A model generated the notes under the pieces. That model ran no database searches and had not been told where the DNA came from. It was given only the letters and a program-made list of their open reading frames with translations. Of a DNA stretch of 64,000 nt, positions 33,990-42,970 are shown one piece after another. The stretch is taken from positions 99,577-163,576 of the forward strand of contig JAFLRR010000003.1 in assembly GCA_022511345.1 (NCBI GenBank), read 5' to 3'. The position numbers and the translations under genes were made by a program. This stretch comes from Alistipes sp. (GTDB lineage Bacteria; Bacteroidota; Bacteroidia; Bacteroidales; Rikenellaceae). Positions within the stretch are counted from its first letter, which is position 1; each line of letters begins with the position of its first letter.

Positions 33990-34631
33990 TCAGTTGCTGC
34001 TCTCCTCGCTCTCCTTGACGAAATAGGCCACCTTCTCGAGCAGTGTGGTGATATCGTAATTCTCGACTACGATGCCCTGCGGGAAGTTGAGCGGCGTGGA
34101 GGTGAAGTTCAGAACGCCCTTGATTCCGGCGTTGATTATAGGTACGACGAGCGTAGCCGCGGCACGTGTCGGCGACGACAGAATGACGATGCTCACGTCG
34201 TTGTCCTCGACCACCTGCTCGAATTCGTCCATGTGGTGGCACGGGATGCCGTCGATTGTGCGGCCAACCTTTTCGGGGTCGACGTCGAATGCGGTGGTAA
34301 TACGCAACTTGAGACCCTTGCCGTTAAAATATTTGGTTATGGCCTGGCCGAGATGTCCCATGCCTATGACGGCTACATTCACGGCGGTTTTGCTGTCGAG
34401 TATCGAGCTGATGAAGTCGATGAGCACCTTGACGTCGTACCCCTTTTTTGTGTCGCTCGAGAAGCCTATGAGCATCAAATCGCGACGTACTTGCACGGCA
34501 GTTATGCCGTGCATGCCGGCCAGCACGTGCGAGAAAATGTGAGTGATGCCCTGCTTGTGGCAGGCCAACAGCGTGCGGCGATATTCGCTCAGCCGCTCGA
34601 TGGTCTTCTCGGGGATGTTGTTGCCGTTCAT
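33990..34631 (-). CDS. rex: Redox-sensing transcriptional repressor Rex
   Basis: The 213-aa repressor responds to the NADH/NAD+ ratio. The N-terminal winged helix is at about 1-80 (IPEKTIERLSEYRRTL, QVRRDLMLIG). A Rossmann domain follows, with VAVIGMGHLGQAI as the dinucleotide site and TTAFDVDPEKVG next to it. The C-terminal swapping helix ends YFVKE. The E. coli group lacks Rex, while it is widespread in anaerobes, which suits a fermentative Bacteroidales. It sits between the LysM-PBP1 gene and ribF in a long minus-strand operon. Confidence 0.93.
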   Translation of the reverse strand: MNGNNIPEKTIERLSEYRRTLLACHKQGITHIFSHVLAGMHGITAVQVRRDLMLIGFSSDTKKGYDVKVLIDFISSILDSKTAVNVAVIGMGHLGQAITKYFNGKGLKLRITTAFDVDPEKVGRTIDGIPCHHMDEFEQVVEDNDVSIVILSSPTRAAATLVVPIINAGIKGVLNFTSTPLNFPQGIVVENYDITTLLEKVAYFVKESEESSN

Positions 34632-34635
34632 TGGC

Positions 34636-36465
34636 TTATTCGGCTTTAATGGTGAAATCCTTGTTGTAGTTTATGCGCATCCATTCGCCGTTGACGTGTG
34701 TGCCGTCGGCGCGCTTGCTGAAACGGTATACGGTCTGCAGAGGCATGTATCGGCGACCCTCCATGTCGTAGGATATGTCGTTGTAGATGCCGTTGCAGAA
34801 GATGGTTGCCGTGTCGTAACCGCGGTAGGCATAGAGCGATGGCAACGAGCCGAAGGCTTCGATGAAGCGACTGTCGAAACTGCGCACACGCTCGCTGTCG
34901 CGTTTGGCGTGGTAGCTCGAAATCATCACTACCCTGTTGCGGAAAAATGTGGCGCGGTCGATGTTGTTGAACCGCAGCCAGCGCGGATTGCCCACTACGG
35001 TGTACTTGGGTGCCGCCTGTCCGCGCGATGTGATGCCGGCCTCGGCCGAGGCTATGGCCGCAAGTATGCGGTCGACATCTATCTCCTCGGCAGCCGTAAT
35101 GACGAATATGTTGTCCTCGCCGTTCTGCAGCAGCGGAGTCATGTCTCCCCTGTCGGACTGGCTGTTGCGGGCCTCGGTGTGATGCACGTATTCATATTTG
35201 TGCGTAGCGTACGGTCGTGAGCCGAGGACTCCGAGTATTTCGGCCTCGAACTCTTTGTCGGTGGAGCCGGCGCTGATGAGCGTTATGTGACGTCCCTCGC
35301 CGAAGAGGCTGCGCAGCTTGTCATATTTGACCGACGGGTCGGGAGCCATGCAGAACAAAGCACTGCTGCCGGTCTTCTCGATATGGGCCAGCGGCGAGAC
35401 TACGGGAACGGAGTTGCTCTCGGCGAACTGCAGCACGGGCAGCAGCTCGTCCTCGTAAACTGGACCTACTATGAGCTTCGAACGGCGGAATCGCGGGTCG
35501 GAGACTATCTCGGCAGTCTTGTCATAGCTGTGCGAGGTGTCGAAAAGCGTGAGATTGACCGAGCGGCCTTTTGCTTTCATATCCTCGAGACCGAGCAGGA
35601 AGCCTTCGTAGAACTCGACATAGGGATTGCGTCCTCCGGCTGCCGAGAGAGGCAGCAACAGCGATATATCGATAGTATGACGCTCGTCGGCTGCGGTGAA
35701 GAGTATCTCAGCCGACTTGTCGGGCTGTGCGTCGGCTTCAGGCGACGAGCTCTCCTCGTCGTGTGTCTCTGCCACAGGAGTCGCCGCGCTGCGGGCCGAG
35801 GGCAGTTTGATGATTGTGCCAGTCTTCAGCCCGTCGGTTAGGTTGTTGATGCGGATTATCTCCTCCTCGGAGATGCCGAAACGGCGCGAAAGAGCATAGA
35901 GCGTCTCTCCTGCGTGCACCAGGTGGAAAGCATAGCCGTCGTCACCAGACACGCTGTTGAGATTGTCCTTGTACTGTTCCAGCTCATTCATGCTCTGCTC
36001 CTCGCTGCTCTCGCCCTTCTCGCTTTTGCGAATCAAAACGCGCGCTCCGATGCGCAGGTGCACGGGGTCGATTTCGGGGTTGTCCTCGAGTATGGTCTCG
36101 ACCGATATCTCGTATTTGCGCGATATGGAGTAGAGCGTCTCCCCGGCTGCGATGTAGTGCATGTCGAACCGGCGCTTGAGCCGCCTGTCTGGCGCCTGGG
36201 ATTTCACGCCGCCAGTAACGGGAATCTTGATGCTCTGGTCGGCCTTGAGACCGTCGGAGAGCTGCGGGTTCTCGGAGAGAATGACCTGCTCGCTGACCTC
36301 ATAGAGCTTCGAGAGCGAATAGACCGTTTCGCCTTTTTTGACGGTGTGGATGTAGTATTTGGCGCCGTCGATGTAGACTATAGTCTGCGATTTTTCGGCG
36401 GCCGATACAACCGCTGCGGCGAATAGCGCGCACAACAGCAGCGATATGTAGCGGAATATGTTCAT
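34636..36465 (-). CDS. LysM and PBP1-like (type 1 periplasmic-binding fold) exported protein
   Basis: The 609-aa protein has a signal peptide (MNIFRYISLLLCALFAAAVVSA) and three LysM repeats, at about 38-85 (HTVKKGETVYSLSKLYEVS), 98-145 (YIAAGETLYSISRKYEIS) and 180-225 (HLVHAGETLYALSRRFGIS). A type 1 periplasmic ligand-binding domain runs from about 260 to the end (IDISLLLPLSAAGGRNPYVEFYEGFLLG, shortened to LLLPLSAAGGRNPY). LysM binds peptidoglycan, so the protein probably sits on the sacculus and senses or scaffolds something through its PBP1 domain. This architecture is common in Bacteroidetes. Its ligand is unknown. Confidence 0.88.
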   Translation of the reverse strand: MNIFRYISLLLCALFAAAVVSAAEKSQTIVYIDGAKYYIHTVKKGETVYSLSKLYEVSEQVILSENPQLSDGLKADQSIKIPVTGGVKSQAPDRRLKRRFDMHYIAAGETLYSISRKYEISVETILEDNPEIDPVHLRIGARVLIRKSEKGESSEEQSMNELEQYKDNLNSVSGDDGYAFHLVHAGETLYALSRRFGISEEEIIRINNLTDGLKTGTIIKLPSARSAATPVAETHDEESSSPEADAQPDKSAEILFTAADERHTIDISLLLPLSAAGGRNPYVEFYEGFLLGLEDMKAKGRSVNLTLFDTSHSYDKTAEIVSDPRFRRSKLIVGPVYEDELLPVLQFAESNSVPVVSPLAHIEKTGSSALFCMAPDPSVKYDKLRSLFGEGRHITLISAGSTDKEFEAEILGVLGSRPYATHKYEYVHHTEARNSQSDRGDMTPLLQNGEDNIFVITAAEEIDVDRILAAIASAEAGITSRGQAAPKYTVVGNPRWLRFNNIDRATFFRNRVVMISSYHAKRDSERVRSFDSRFIEAFGSLPSLYAYRGYDTATIFCNGIYNDISYDMEGRRYMPLQTVYRFSKRADGTHVNGEWMRINYNKDFTIKAE

Positions 36466-36469
36466 CTAT

Positions 36470-37240
36470 TTATTTAGTGTTCTTTTCACGAAAGCGCAAC
36501 TCCGTTATGACTTTTTTCGTGTAGAGCGGAAAGTCGCCTTTCATCATCCAGTCGTAATAGCTCGGCTCCAGCGAGAAAATCTCGGTTACCGAGCGGCCCT
36601 TGTATTTGCCGAAGGCGAAGACCTCGACGCCCTTGTCGTCATAGACGATGCGTCCGGCATAGTCTACCGTCTCGCCGCGGGCCGAATACTCGGCCAGGGA
36701 GTCGACGTCGTTGTCAAGGTCGGGATAACGGTCGAGCTGAGCCTTGAGCACTTCGTAGGTGGCGAGTGTGTCGGCTTCGGCCGAGTGAGCGTCGGCCAGA
36801 TCCTTGCCGCAGTAGAACTTGTATGCTGCCGTCAGCGTGCGCTGCTCCTTCTTGTGGAATATGTTCTGCACATCGATGAACTTGCGGCGCTTGAAGTTTA
36901 CCTCTATGCCGGCGCGCATGAACTCCTCGACCAGCATCGGCAGGTCGAAGCGGTTAGAGTTGAATCCGCCGAAGTCGCAGCCCTCGATGAACTGCGACAG
37001 CGATTTGGCTATCTGGGCGAATGACGGGCAATCCTTGACATCGTCGTCGGTTATGCCGTGAATGGCCGTAGCCTCCTCGGGGATGTGCATGCCGGGGTTG
37101 ATCTTTCGCGTGCGGACAATCTCCTCGCCGTCGGGCATGACCTTGACCATCGAAATTTCCACGACACGGTCTTTCGACGTGTCGACGCCCGTGGTTTCGA
37201 GGTCGAAAAATACAATCGGGCGTTTCAGCTTCAGATTCAT
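36470..37240 (-). CDS. DnaQ-like 3'-5' exonuclease (DEDDh) with C-terminal DUF3820-like domain
   Basis: The 256-aa protein has the exonuclease motifs ExoI FFDLETTGVD, ExoII around FGGFNSNRFDLPML and ExoIII HSAEADTLATYEV (residues about 10-165). The last 60 residues carry FAFGKYKGRSVTEI followed by DWMMKGDF, a small domain seen with several exonucleases. It lies directly after dnaN, so proofreading or repair with the clamp is likely, but no clamp-binding motif is obvious. An ATG three codons earlier (37249) is also possible; the shorter start fits the conserved KRPIVFFDLETTG beginning. Confidence 0.88.
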   Translation of the reverse strand: MNLKLKRPIVFFDLETTGVDTSKDRVVEISMVKVMPDGEEIVRTRKINPGMHIPEEATAIHGITDDDVKDCPSFAQIAKSLSQFIEGCDFGGFNSNRFDLPMLVEEFMRAGIEVNFKRRKFIDVQNIFHKKEQRTLTAAYKFYCGKDLADAHSAEADTLATYEVLKAQLDRYPDLDNDVDSLAEYSARGETVDYAGRIVYDDKGVEVFAFGKYKGRSVTEIFSLEPSYYDWMMKGDFPLYTKKVITELRFREKNTK

Positions 37241-37250
37241 GTGCGGCACG

Positions 37251-38375
37251 CTATGCGTTAATCATCATAGGCATGAGCAGCATGAGCATCGAGGCGGCCT
37301 GCTTGTCGTCGTAGACGGGCTTGAAGACGCCGGCACGGGTCGAGTCGGCGAGTTCGACAGTCACGGTCGGGGTGTCGATGTTCGACAGAATCTCGACCAG
37401 GAATGTCGACTTGAAGCCGATGGACATGGCTTCGCCTTCGTAGCTGCACGATACGGTCTCGTTGGCCGATACCGAGAAGTCGATATCCTGGGCCGTGAGG
37501 TTTATCTTGTTGTCGCTGATATCCATGCGAATCAGGTTGGTAGTCGGATTCGAGCAGACGGCCACGCGCTTGATGCCGTTGAGCAGCTCTACGCGGTCTA
37601 CAAGCAGCTTGTTGGGGTTGGCTGCGGGGATGACGGCGTTGTAGTTGGGATAGTTGCCCTCGATAAGACGGCAGACCAGAGTGTGGTTCTTGAGCTTGAA
37701 AACGGCATTCTTCGAGTCGAATCCCGCCTCGATTGCACCCTCCTCCTTCAGAAGCAGCGATTTGAGAAGGTTGGCCGGCTTCTTGGGCAGGATGAATGCG
37801 GCCGATGTCTCGGATGCGTGCTCGGCGGTGTACTTGACAAGCTTGTGGGCATCGGTTGCTACGAATGTAAGCTCCTCGGCGCCTATGTTGAAGTATACGC
37901 CGTTCATCACGGGGCGCAGTTCGTCGTCAGCCGTGGCGAAAATAGTCTTGTTGATGCCGTTGACCAGCAGGTCGACATCGGGCGCGAAACTCTTGTTGTC
38001 GGCCGAAAGCACGGGCACGGCAGGATAGCTCACGGCGCTTGCGCCGGGAATCGAGAGCGAACCGCTCTTCCAGCGTATCACGATTTCGAAGTTGCGGTCG
38101 TTGACCTCGATGTCGAGCGGCATTTCGGAGAACTCCTTGAGCGAGTCGAGCATCAGCTTGGCCGGGGCGGCTATCGTTCCCTCGCTTTCGGCGCGCTCGA
38201 CTTCGAGCGACCCGGTGAGCGTGGTCTCGAGGTCGGACGTGGTGACCTTCAGCTCGGTGCCGTTGAGCTCGAGCAGGAAGTAGTCGAGGATGGGGAGCGT
38301 GTTCTTGTTGCTTATGACTTTGCCCGTGGTCGCCAGCAGCGACAGCAGGGCCGAACTCGATACTGTGAATTTCAT
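37251..38375 (-). CDS. dnaN: DNA polymerase III beta sliding clamp
   Basis: The 374-aa clamp has three repeated domains beginning MKFTVSSSALLSLLATTGKVI and ending with the typical MLLMLMPMMINA. It encircles DNA and tethers the polymerase. Length and C-terminus are normal for Bacteroidetes (DnaN is slightly longer than E. coli's 366 aa). It sits away from dnaA, in an operon with an exonuclease rather than with recF, and it follows the nucleoside phosphorylase gene by 47 bases. Confidence 0.95.
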   Translation of the reverse strand: MKFTVSSSALLSLLATTGKVISNKNTLPILDYFLLELNGTELKVTTSDLETTLTGSLEVERAESEGTIAAPAKLMLDSLKEFSEMPLDIEVNDRNFEIVIRWKSGSLSIPGASAVSYPAVPVLSADNKSFAPDVDLLVNGINKTIFATADDELRPVMNGVYFNIGAEELTFVATDAHKLVKYTAEHASETSAAFILPKKPANLLKSLLLKEEGAIEAGFDSKNAVFKLKNHTLVCRLIEGNYPNYNAVIPAANPNKLLVDRVELLNGIKRVAVCSNPTTNLIRMDISDNKINLTAQDIDFSVSANETVSCSYEGEAMSIGFKSTFLVEILSNIDTPTVTVELADSTRAGVFKPVYDDKQAASMLMLLMPMMINA

Positions 38376-38422
38376 ATTTTCTTCGTTTTTTTAGATTTTA
38401 ATTGTTATTTGTTGGTGGTGTT

Positions 38423-39304
38423 TCAGTCTTTGAGTGTTGCGAGCTTGTCGAGCGCCGATTCTATCATGCGGCGCACGAACGGTTTGTAATCGGTACAGGC
38501 ATTTTCGGCTATGCGCTGCGCAATGATTGTGCATATCGTTGCGGCGCGGTGCCCCATCAGAGCAGCCATGCCTGCCAGTGCCGAACTCTCCATCTCGAAG
38601 TTGGTGATGCGGCGTCCGTTGTATTCGAACGATTCGATCTTCTCATTGAGATGTATGTCGGCGGGACGCAGACGCACCCAGCGGCCCTGCGGCGCATAGA
38701 ATCCGGGGGCGGCAATAGTTATGCCCTCGCGGGTGGTGTCCTTGAAAAGTTCGCGCAGCTCGCTGTCGGCATCGATGAAATAGGGTTTCGGCAGAAGTTC
38801 ATTCCAGCCGGTGTGCTTGATGAAAGCCTTCTCTATCTCGAGGTCGCAAACCTCGTTGCGGCCTTCGTAGTAGTTCAGCAGGCCGTCGAAGCCTATCGAT
38901 GTGCGGGCGAATACCTGCTCGCCGACGGATATGTCCTCCTGTATGGCGCCCGAGGTGCCGAGGCGCACCAGCGTGAGGCGGCGTTTGTGCTCCTTTACGG
39001 TGCGGGTGGCGAAATCTATGTTGGCCAGAGCATCGAGCTCGGTGACCGATATGTCTATGTTGCCAATGCCTATGCCTGTCGAGAGCACGGTGATGCGCCG
39101 GCCCTTGTATGTACCTGTGACGGTGCGGAACTCGCGGTTTGCGACTTCGCACTCGCGGCTGTCGAAAAACGACGCCACGAGCTCCACCCGGCCAGGGTCT
39201 CCGACCAGAATCACGATGTCGGCAATCTGCTCCGGTTTCAGGTGAAGATGGAATATGGAGCCGTCGTCGTTGATTATCAGTTCGGATGATGGAATGATTC
39301 TCAT
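38423..39304 (-). CDS. Nucleoside phosphorylase (uridine phosphorylase-like)
   Basis: The 293-aa protein belongs to the PNP/UDP phosphorylase family: VILVGDPGRVELVASFF, STGIGIGNIDISVTEL, LVRLGTSGAIQ and the purine/uridine site ITNFEMESSALAGMA with the conserved MES. It cleaves a nucleoside with phosphate to base and ribose-1-phosphate in salvage. The MESS motif and GTSG favour uridine phosphorylase, but the base is not certain. It is the first gene of the run that continues into dnaN. Confidence 0.88.
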   Translation of the reverse strand: MRIIPSSELIINDDGSIFHLHLKPEQIADIVILVGDPGRVELVASFFDSRECEVANREFRTVTGTYKGRRITVLSTGIGIGNIDISVTELDALANIDFATRTVKEHKRRLTLVRLGTSGAIQEDISVGEQVFARTSIGFDGLLNYYEGRNEVCDLEIEKAFIKHTGWNELLPKPYFIDADSELRELFKDTTREGITIAAPGFYAPQGRWVRLRPADIHLNEKIESFEYNGRRITNFEMESSALAGMAALMGHRAATICTIIAQRIAENACTDYKPFVRRMIESALDKLATLKD

Positions 39305-39335
39305 TTTTCAGTCTGTTTGATTTTGATAATTGGCA

Positions 39336-39366
39336 TAAAAGTAATATTTTTACCTCGATTTTCAAA
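39336..39366 (-). promoter_or_regulatory. Promoter of the nucleoside phosphorylase-dnaN operon
   Basis: On the minus strand TTTG (39363-39366), a 19-bp spacer and TACTTTTA (39336-39343) match the consensus with a single change, G to A, at the last -7 base. The leader would be about 25 bases. Confidence 0.7.
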
Positions 39367-39437
39367 AAACAACGTCGATTTTTTTAATTCCGGGCTTGTC
39401 CCGCATTGCGGCGAACCAATGTAAAACAGATACTGAT

Positions 39438-40826
39438 ATGACCTTAATCAAATCAATTTCAGGCATTCGCGGTACTATAGGCGGAGTGCCGTCGGAAAAT
39501 CTCACCCCTATTGACATCGTCAAGTTCACAACGGCTTATGCCCGTTTCATGAGCGAACGCAAAGGCGGCGGCAAGCTGACCATCGTTGTGGGACGCGATG
39601 CACGCATCTCTGGCGAGATGGTACACTCGATTATCGAAGGCACGCTGCTCGGTTGCGGCGTCGATGTCATCGATGTGGGCCTCTGCACCACTCCCGGAAC
39701 GGAGATGGCCGTTATCACGCACAAGGCTGACGGCGGTATAATAATCACTGCTTCGCACAATCCCAAGCAGTGGAATGCGCTGAAGCTGCTGAATGCTTCA
39801 GGCGAGTTCCTGTCGGATGTCGAGGGCAAGCGCGTGCTGGCTCTGGCGGAGGATGACTCTTTCGTATATCCCGAAGTGGAAGAGTTGGGTAAGGTGATAC
39901 TTCGTGAGTCGTTCAACGACAAGCATATAGCACAGGTGCTTGCATTGCCGGTCGTGGATGTAGAGGCGGTGCGCAAGCGTCGTTTCCGCGTGGCTGTTGA
40001 TGCGGTGAATTCGGTCGGTGGAATCGTCATTCCGAAATTGCTGCGCGAACTCGGATGCGAGGTCATAGAGCTCAACTGCACACCTGACGGCAACTTTGCG
40101 CACAATCCCGAGCCACTGCCGCAGAACCTTACCGAAATATCCGAGACCGTAGCACGCGAGAAGGCCGATCTGGGCGTTGTCGTCGACCCCGATGTCGACC
40201 GTCTGGCTTTTGTCAGCGAGGATGGCTCGATGTTCGTCGAAGAGTATACGCTGGTAGCTGTTGCCGACTACATTCTTTCGCTCAAGAAAGGCAATACGGT
40301 GTCCAACCTCAGCTCGTCGCGCGCCCTGCGCGATATTACCGAACGTCACGGCGGCAACTATGCCGCTTCGGCTGTCGGCGAGGTTAATGTAGTTGCCAAG
40401 ATGAAGGAGACTGGCGCGATAATCGGCGGCGAGGGCAATGGCGGAGTCATCTATCCCGAGCTTCACTACGGCCGTGATGCTCTGGTTGGCGTAGCCCTCT
40501 TCCTGACCTATCTTGCAGGCAAGAATATGACCATGACGCAGCTGCGCGCAACCTATCCCGCATATTTCGCGTCGAAGAACAAAATAGAGCTCACACCGGC
40601 TATAAATGTCGATAAAGTGCTGCTTGAGGTTAAGACCCGATATGCAAATGAAAAAGTGAATGATATAGATGGCGTGAAGATAGACTTCGCCGACAGCTGG
40701 GTACATCTTCGCAAATCGAACACCGAGCCTATCATCCGAGTCTACACCGAGGCAGGAACACCCGAGGCTGCCGACGCTCTGGCACAGCGCTTCATAGGTG
40801 AAATCAAGGCTATCTGCAACTTGTAG
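39438..40826 (+). CDS. glmM: Phosphoglucosamine mutase / phosphohexomutase
   Basis: The 462-aa enzyme belongs to the alpha-D-phosphohexomutase family. It has the phosphoserine loop TASHNPKQWNALK near residue 105, the metal loop DPDVDRLAFVSEDG, the sugar loop GEGNGGVIYPE and the phosphate-binding RKSNTEPIIRVYTEA near the C-terminus. GlmM converts glucosamine-6-phosphate to glucosamine-1-phosphate for peptidoglycan. The loop GEGNGG is compatible with this or with phosphomannomutase, so the exact sugar is a likely rather than certain call. Start choice: MTLIKSISGIRGTIGG begins homology; the ORF opens 14 codons earlier. Confidence 0.85.
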   Translation: MTLIKSISGIRGTIGGVPSENLTPIDIVKFTTAYARFMSERKGGGKLTIVVGRDARISGEMVHSIIEGTLLGCGVDVIDVGLCTTPGTEMAVITHKADGGIIITASHNPKQWNALKLLNASGEFLSDVEGKRVLALAEDDSFVYPEVEELGKVILRESFNDKHIAQVLALPVVDVEAVRKRRFRVAVDAVNSVGGIVIPKLLRELGCEVIELNCTPDGNFAHNPEPLPQNLTEISETVAREKADLGVVVDPDVDRLAFVSEDGSMFVEEYTLVAVADYILSLKKGNTVSNLSSSRALRDITERHGGNYAASAVGEVNVVAKMKETGAIIGGEGNGGVIYPELHYGRDALVGVALFLTYLAGKNMTMTQLRATYPAYFASKNKIELTPAINVDKVLLEVKTRYANEKVNDIDGVKIDFADSWVHLRKSNTEPIIRVYTEAGTPEAADALAQRFIGEIKAICNL

Positions 40827-40831
40827 AAGAT

Positions 40832-42193
40832 ATGGAGAAAGCTCATAAATATATAGCTGAAAACCGCGGCCGTTTCATCGAGGAGCTGTTCGAGGTATTG
40901 AGGATTCCGTCGATAAGCGCACAGTCGGAGCATAAGCCGGACATGGTGCGGTGCGCCGAGTATCTTGCGCAGATTATTGCAGCAGCCGGTGCCGACCGTG
41001 CCGATGTGCTGCCCACCGAAGGCAACCCCGTGGTCTATGCCGAGAAGATTGTCGACCCGGCAGCCCGCACGGTGCTGGTCTACGGTCACTATGACGTGAT
41101 GCCCGAAGATCCGCGAGGCGAATGGCGCACCGAGCCCTTCGAGCCGGTAATCAAGGATGGCAGAATTTGGGGGCGCGGAGCTGACGATGACAAAGGTCAG
41201 TTATTCATACACATCAAGGCTTTCGAGGCGATGTGCGCTACGGGAACGCTGCCCTGCAATGTCAAGTTTATGCTCGAAGGCGAGGAGGAGATCGGCTCCC
41301 CGAGCCTCTATGACTTCTGCCGCAAGAACAAGAAGATGCTGGCGGCGGATATAATTCTTGTATCCGACACCTCTATGCTCGGTGCCGATACTCCATCCAT
41401 AACGGCCGGCCTGCGCGGTCTGACCTATATGGAGGTGGAGGTCGTGGGTCCCAACAAGGATCTGCATTCGGGGCTCTTCGGCGGAGCTGTCGCAAATCCG
41501 GCCAATGTGCTGACGCGTCTTGTCGCGTCGCTTGTCGATGGTGAGGGCCGTGTGACGATCCCCGGATTCTACGACGATGTGCGCGAGCTTACGGCAGCCG
41601 AACGCAAAGCCTTCAACAAGGCGCCCTTCTCGCTGTCCGATTACAAGAAGGCGCTCGACATAGCAGCCGTGGAGGGCGAAGCCGGATACACGACACTCGA
41701 GCGTACCGGAATACGTCCGTCGCTGGATGTGAACGGCATCTGGGGTGGATATATCGAGGAGGGAACCAAGACCGTCATACCGTCTCGTGCCTCGGCGAAA
41801 ATATCGATGCGTCTGGTGCCCGACCAGGATTGGAAGAAGATTGGAAAGCTGTTCGAGAAACACTTTAGGTCGATCGCGCCTAAAAGCGTCAAGGTCAACG
41901 TGAAATGTCTGCATGGAGGAGCTCCCTATGTCTCGCCTACCGACACTGCGGCATATCGTGCTGCAGAGCATGCCGTCAGCGATGTGTTCGGCAAAAAGCC
42001 GCTGCCCTTCTACTCAGGCGGTTCGATTCCGATTATCAGCGGATTCGAGTCCATACTCGGCATCAAGTCGATACTTCTTGGATTCGGTCTTGCCAAAGAT
42101 GCAATCCACTCTCCGAATGAGAGCTTCGGGCTCGATATGTTCGACAAGGGATTGGCTGCAATACCGCTTTTCTACAAATATTTCGCACAGTAG
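40832..42193 (+). CDS. M20-family metallodipeptidase
   Basis: The 453-aa protein has the M20 zinc sites YGHYDVMPEDP, GADDDKGQ and the catalytic LEGEEEIGSPSL. An insert dimerisation domain follows at about 200-350, then the C-terminal metal His region with GGSIPIISGF. It resembles carnosinase/succinyl-diaminopimelate-type dipeptidases of the ArgE/DapE/ACY1/CPG2 group. No signal peptide is present, so it is cytoplasmic and probably degrades imported peptides. It begins 5 bases after glmM and ends at the strong hairpin at 42211. Confidence 0.93.
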   Translation: MEKAHKYIAENRGRFIEELFEVLRIPSISAQSEHKPDMVRCAEYLAQIIAAAGADRADVLPTEGNPVVYAEKIVDPAARTVLVYGHYDVMPEDPRGEWRTEPFEPVIKDGRIWGRGADDDKGQLFIHIKAFEAMCATGTLPCNVKFMLEGEEEIGSPSLYDFCRKNKKMLAADIILVSDTSMLGADTPSITAGLRGLTYMEVEVVGPNKDLHSGLFGGAVANPANVLTRLVASLVDGEGRVTIPGFYDDVRELTAAERKAFNKAPFSLSDYKKALDIAAVEGEAGYTTLERTGIRPSLDVNGIWGGYIEEGTKTVIPSRASAKISMRLVPDQDWKKIGKLFEKHFRSIAPKSVKVNVKCLHGGAPYVSPTDTAAYRAAEHAVSDVFGKKPLPFYSGGSIPIISGFESILGIKSILLGFGLAKDAIHSPNESFGLDMFDKGLAAIPLFYKYFAQ

Positions 42194-42210
42194 AACCTGC
42201 TTTTCGGAAA

Positions 42211-42246
42211 ACAGAACGGGGCGCTCCATGAAGCGCCCCGTTCTGT
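42211..42246. terminator. Strong bidirectional terminator
   Basis: A perfect 14-bp stem (ACAGAACGGGGCGC at 42211-42224 with GCGCCCCGTTCTGT at 42233-42246) is followed by TTTGTTTTG on the plus strand and by TTTTCCG on the minus strand. It separates the M20 gene from the convergent DUF2461 gene. Confidence 0.88.
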
Positions 42247-42271
42247 TTTGTTTTGTTAGAAACCTCGCCGA

Positions 42272-42970
42272 CTACATCATCTCTTCGTAGGCATACTGGA
42301 TTGCACGGTTGAGTATCGAGATGAAATGATGCGTTGTGCGGAATCGCTCCACGGCACGTTTCACGAGATCCTTCGACAGCAGAAATTTGTCGTCTACGGG
42401 CTGCATTATGAACAAATGCTTGTGCCGCAGCAGAGCATCGTACTGGCTGCCCGAAGGAAAGCCTTTGGGCGTGCGCTTGAGCATGTCGCCGTCGTAGAGT
42501 TTGAATCCGCGGGCCTCCTCTATTGCTTGCACAACTTCTGCACCGTTATCGAATATCTCGTCGCGAAGGCTCTGCAGCACTACGGGTTCGGGCATGTATA
42601 CGCCGGCTGAGAGCTGATGTACCCATATGGGGTCGTCGTCATGTGCTCGCGGCTCGATATGGAAGTAGTAGCCGGCGTAGCCGGACTTCTTGCCGTGCGG
42701 AGCGATGAAAGCCGAGATGTAGTTCTTGTATGGCGACTTGTCGCTGCTGAACCTAATGTCCCGATTTATGCGCCACATGCAGTCTGCCGGCGTGAGGCCT
42801 GCAACTGAGGTGTCGAACTCCGAAATGCCGTCTATGAGCTGTAGCGTCAGCTCGATGAACGACTGCCGCACGGCGTTGTAACGCTTGCGGTTCAGGTCGA
42901 ACCACTCTTTGCAGTTGTTGTCGTGCAGCTCGGCGAAGAAGTCGAGTGTCTCGCGCATCATGTCTACCAT
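42272..42970 (-). CDS. DUF2461 (TIGR02453) family protein
   Basis: The 232-aa protein matches the DUF2461 pattern: [24 protein letters not shown] at the start, [23 protein letters not shown] and [10 protein letters not shown] in the middle, and a C-terminal helix. Function is unknown in all organisms known to me. It overlaps the end of glyA by 7 bases (a start at 42961 or 42958 would avoid overlap) and is therefore translated with glyA. Confidence 0.9.
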   Translation of the reverse strand: MVDMMRETLDFFAELHDNNCKEWFDLNRKRYNAVRQSFIELTLQLIDGISEFDTSVAGLTPADCMWRINRDIRFSSDKSPYKNYISAFIAPHGKKSGYAGYYFHIEPRAHDDDPIWVHQLSAGVYMPEPVVLQSLRDEIFDNGAEVVQAIEEARGFKLYDGDMLKRTPKGFPSGSQYDALLRHKHLFIMQPVDDKFLLSKDLVKRAVERFRTTHHFISILNRAIQYAYEEMM

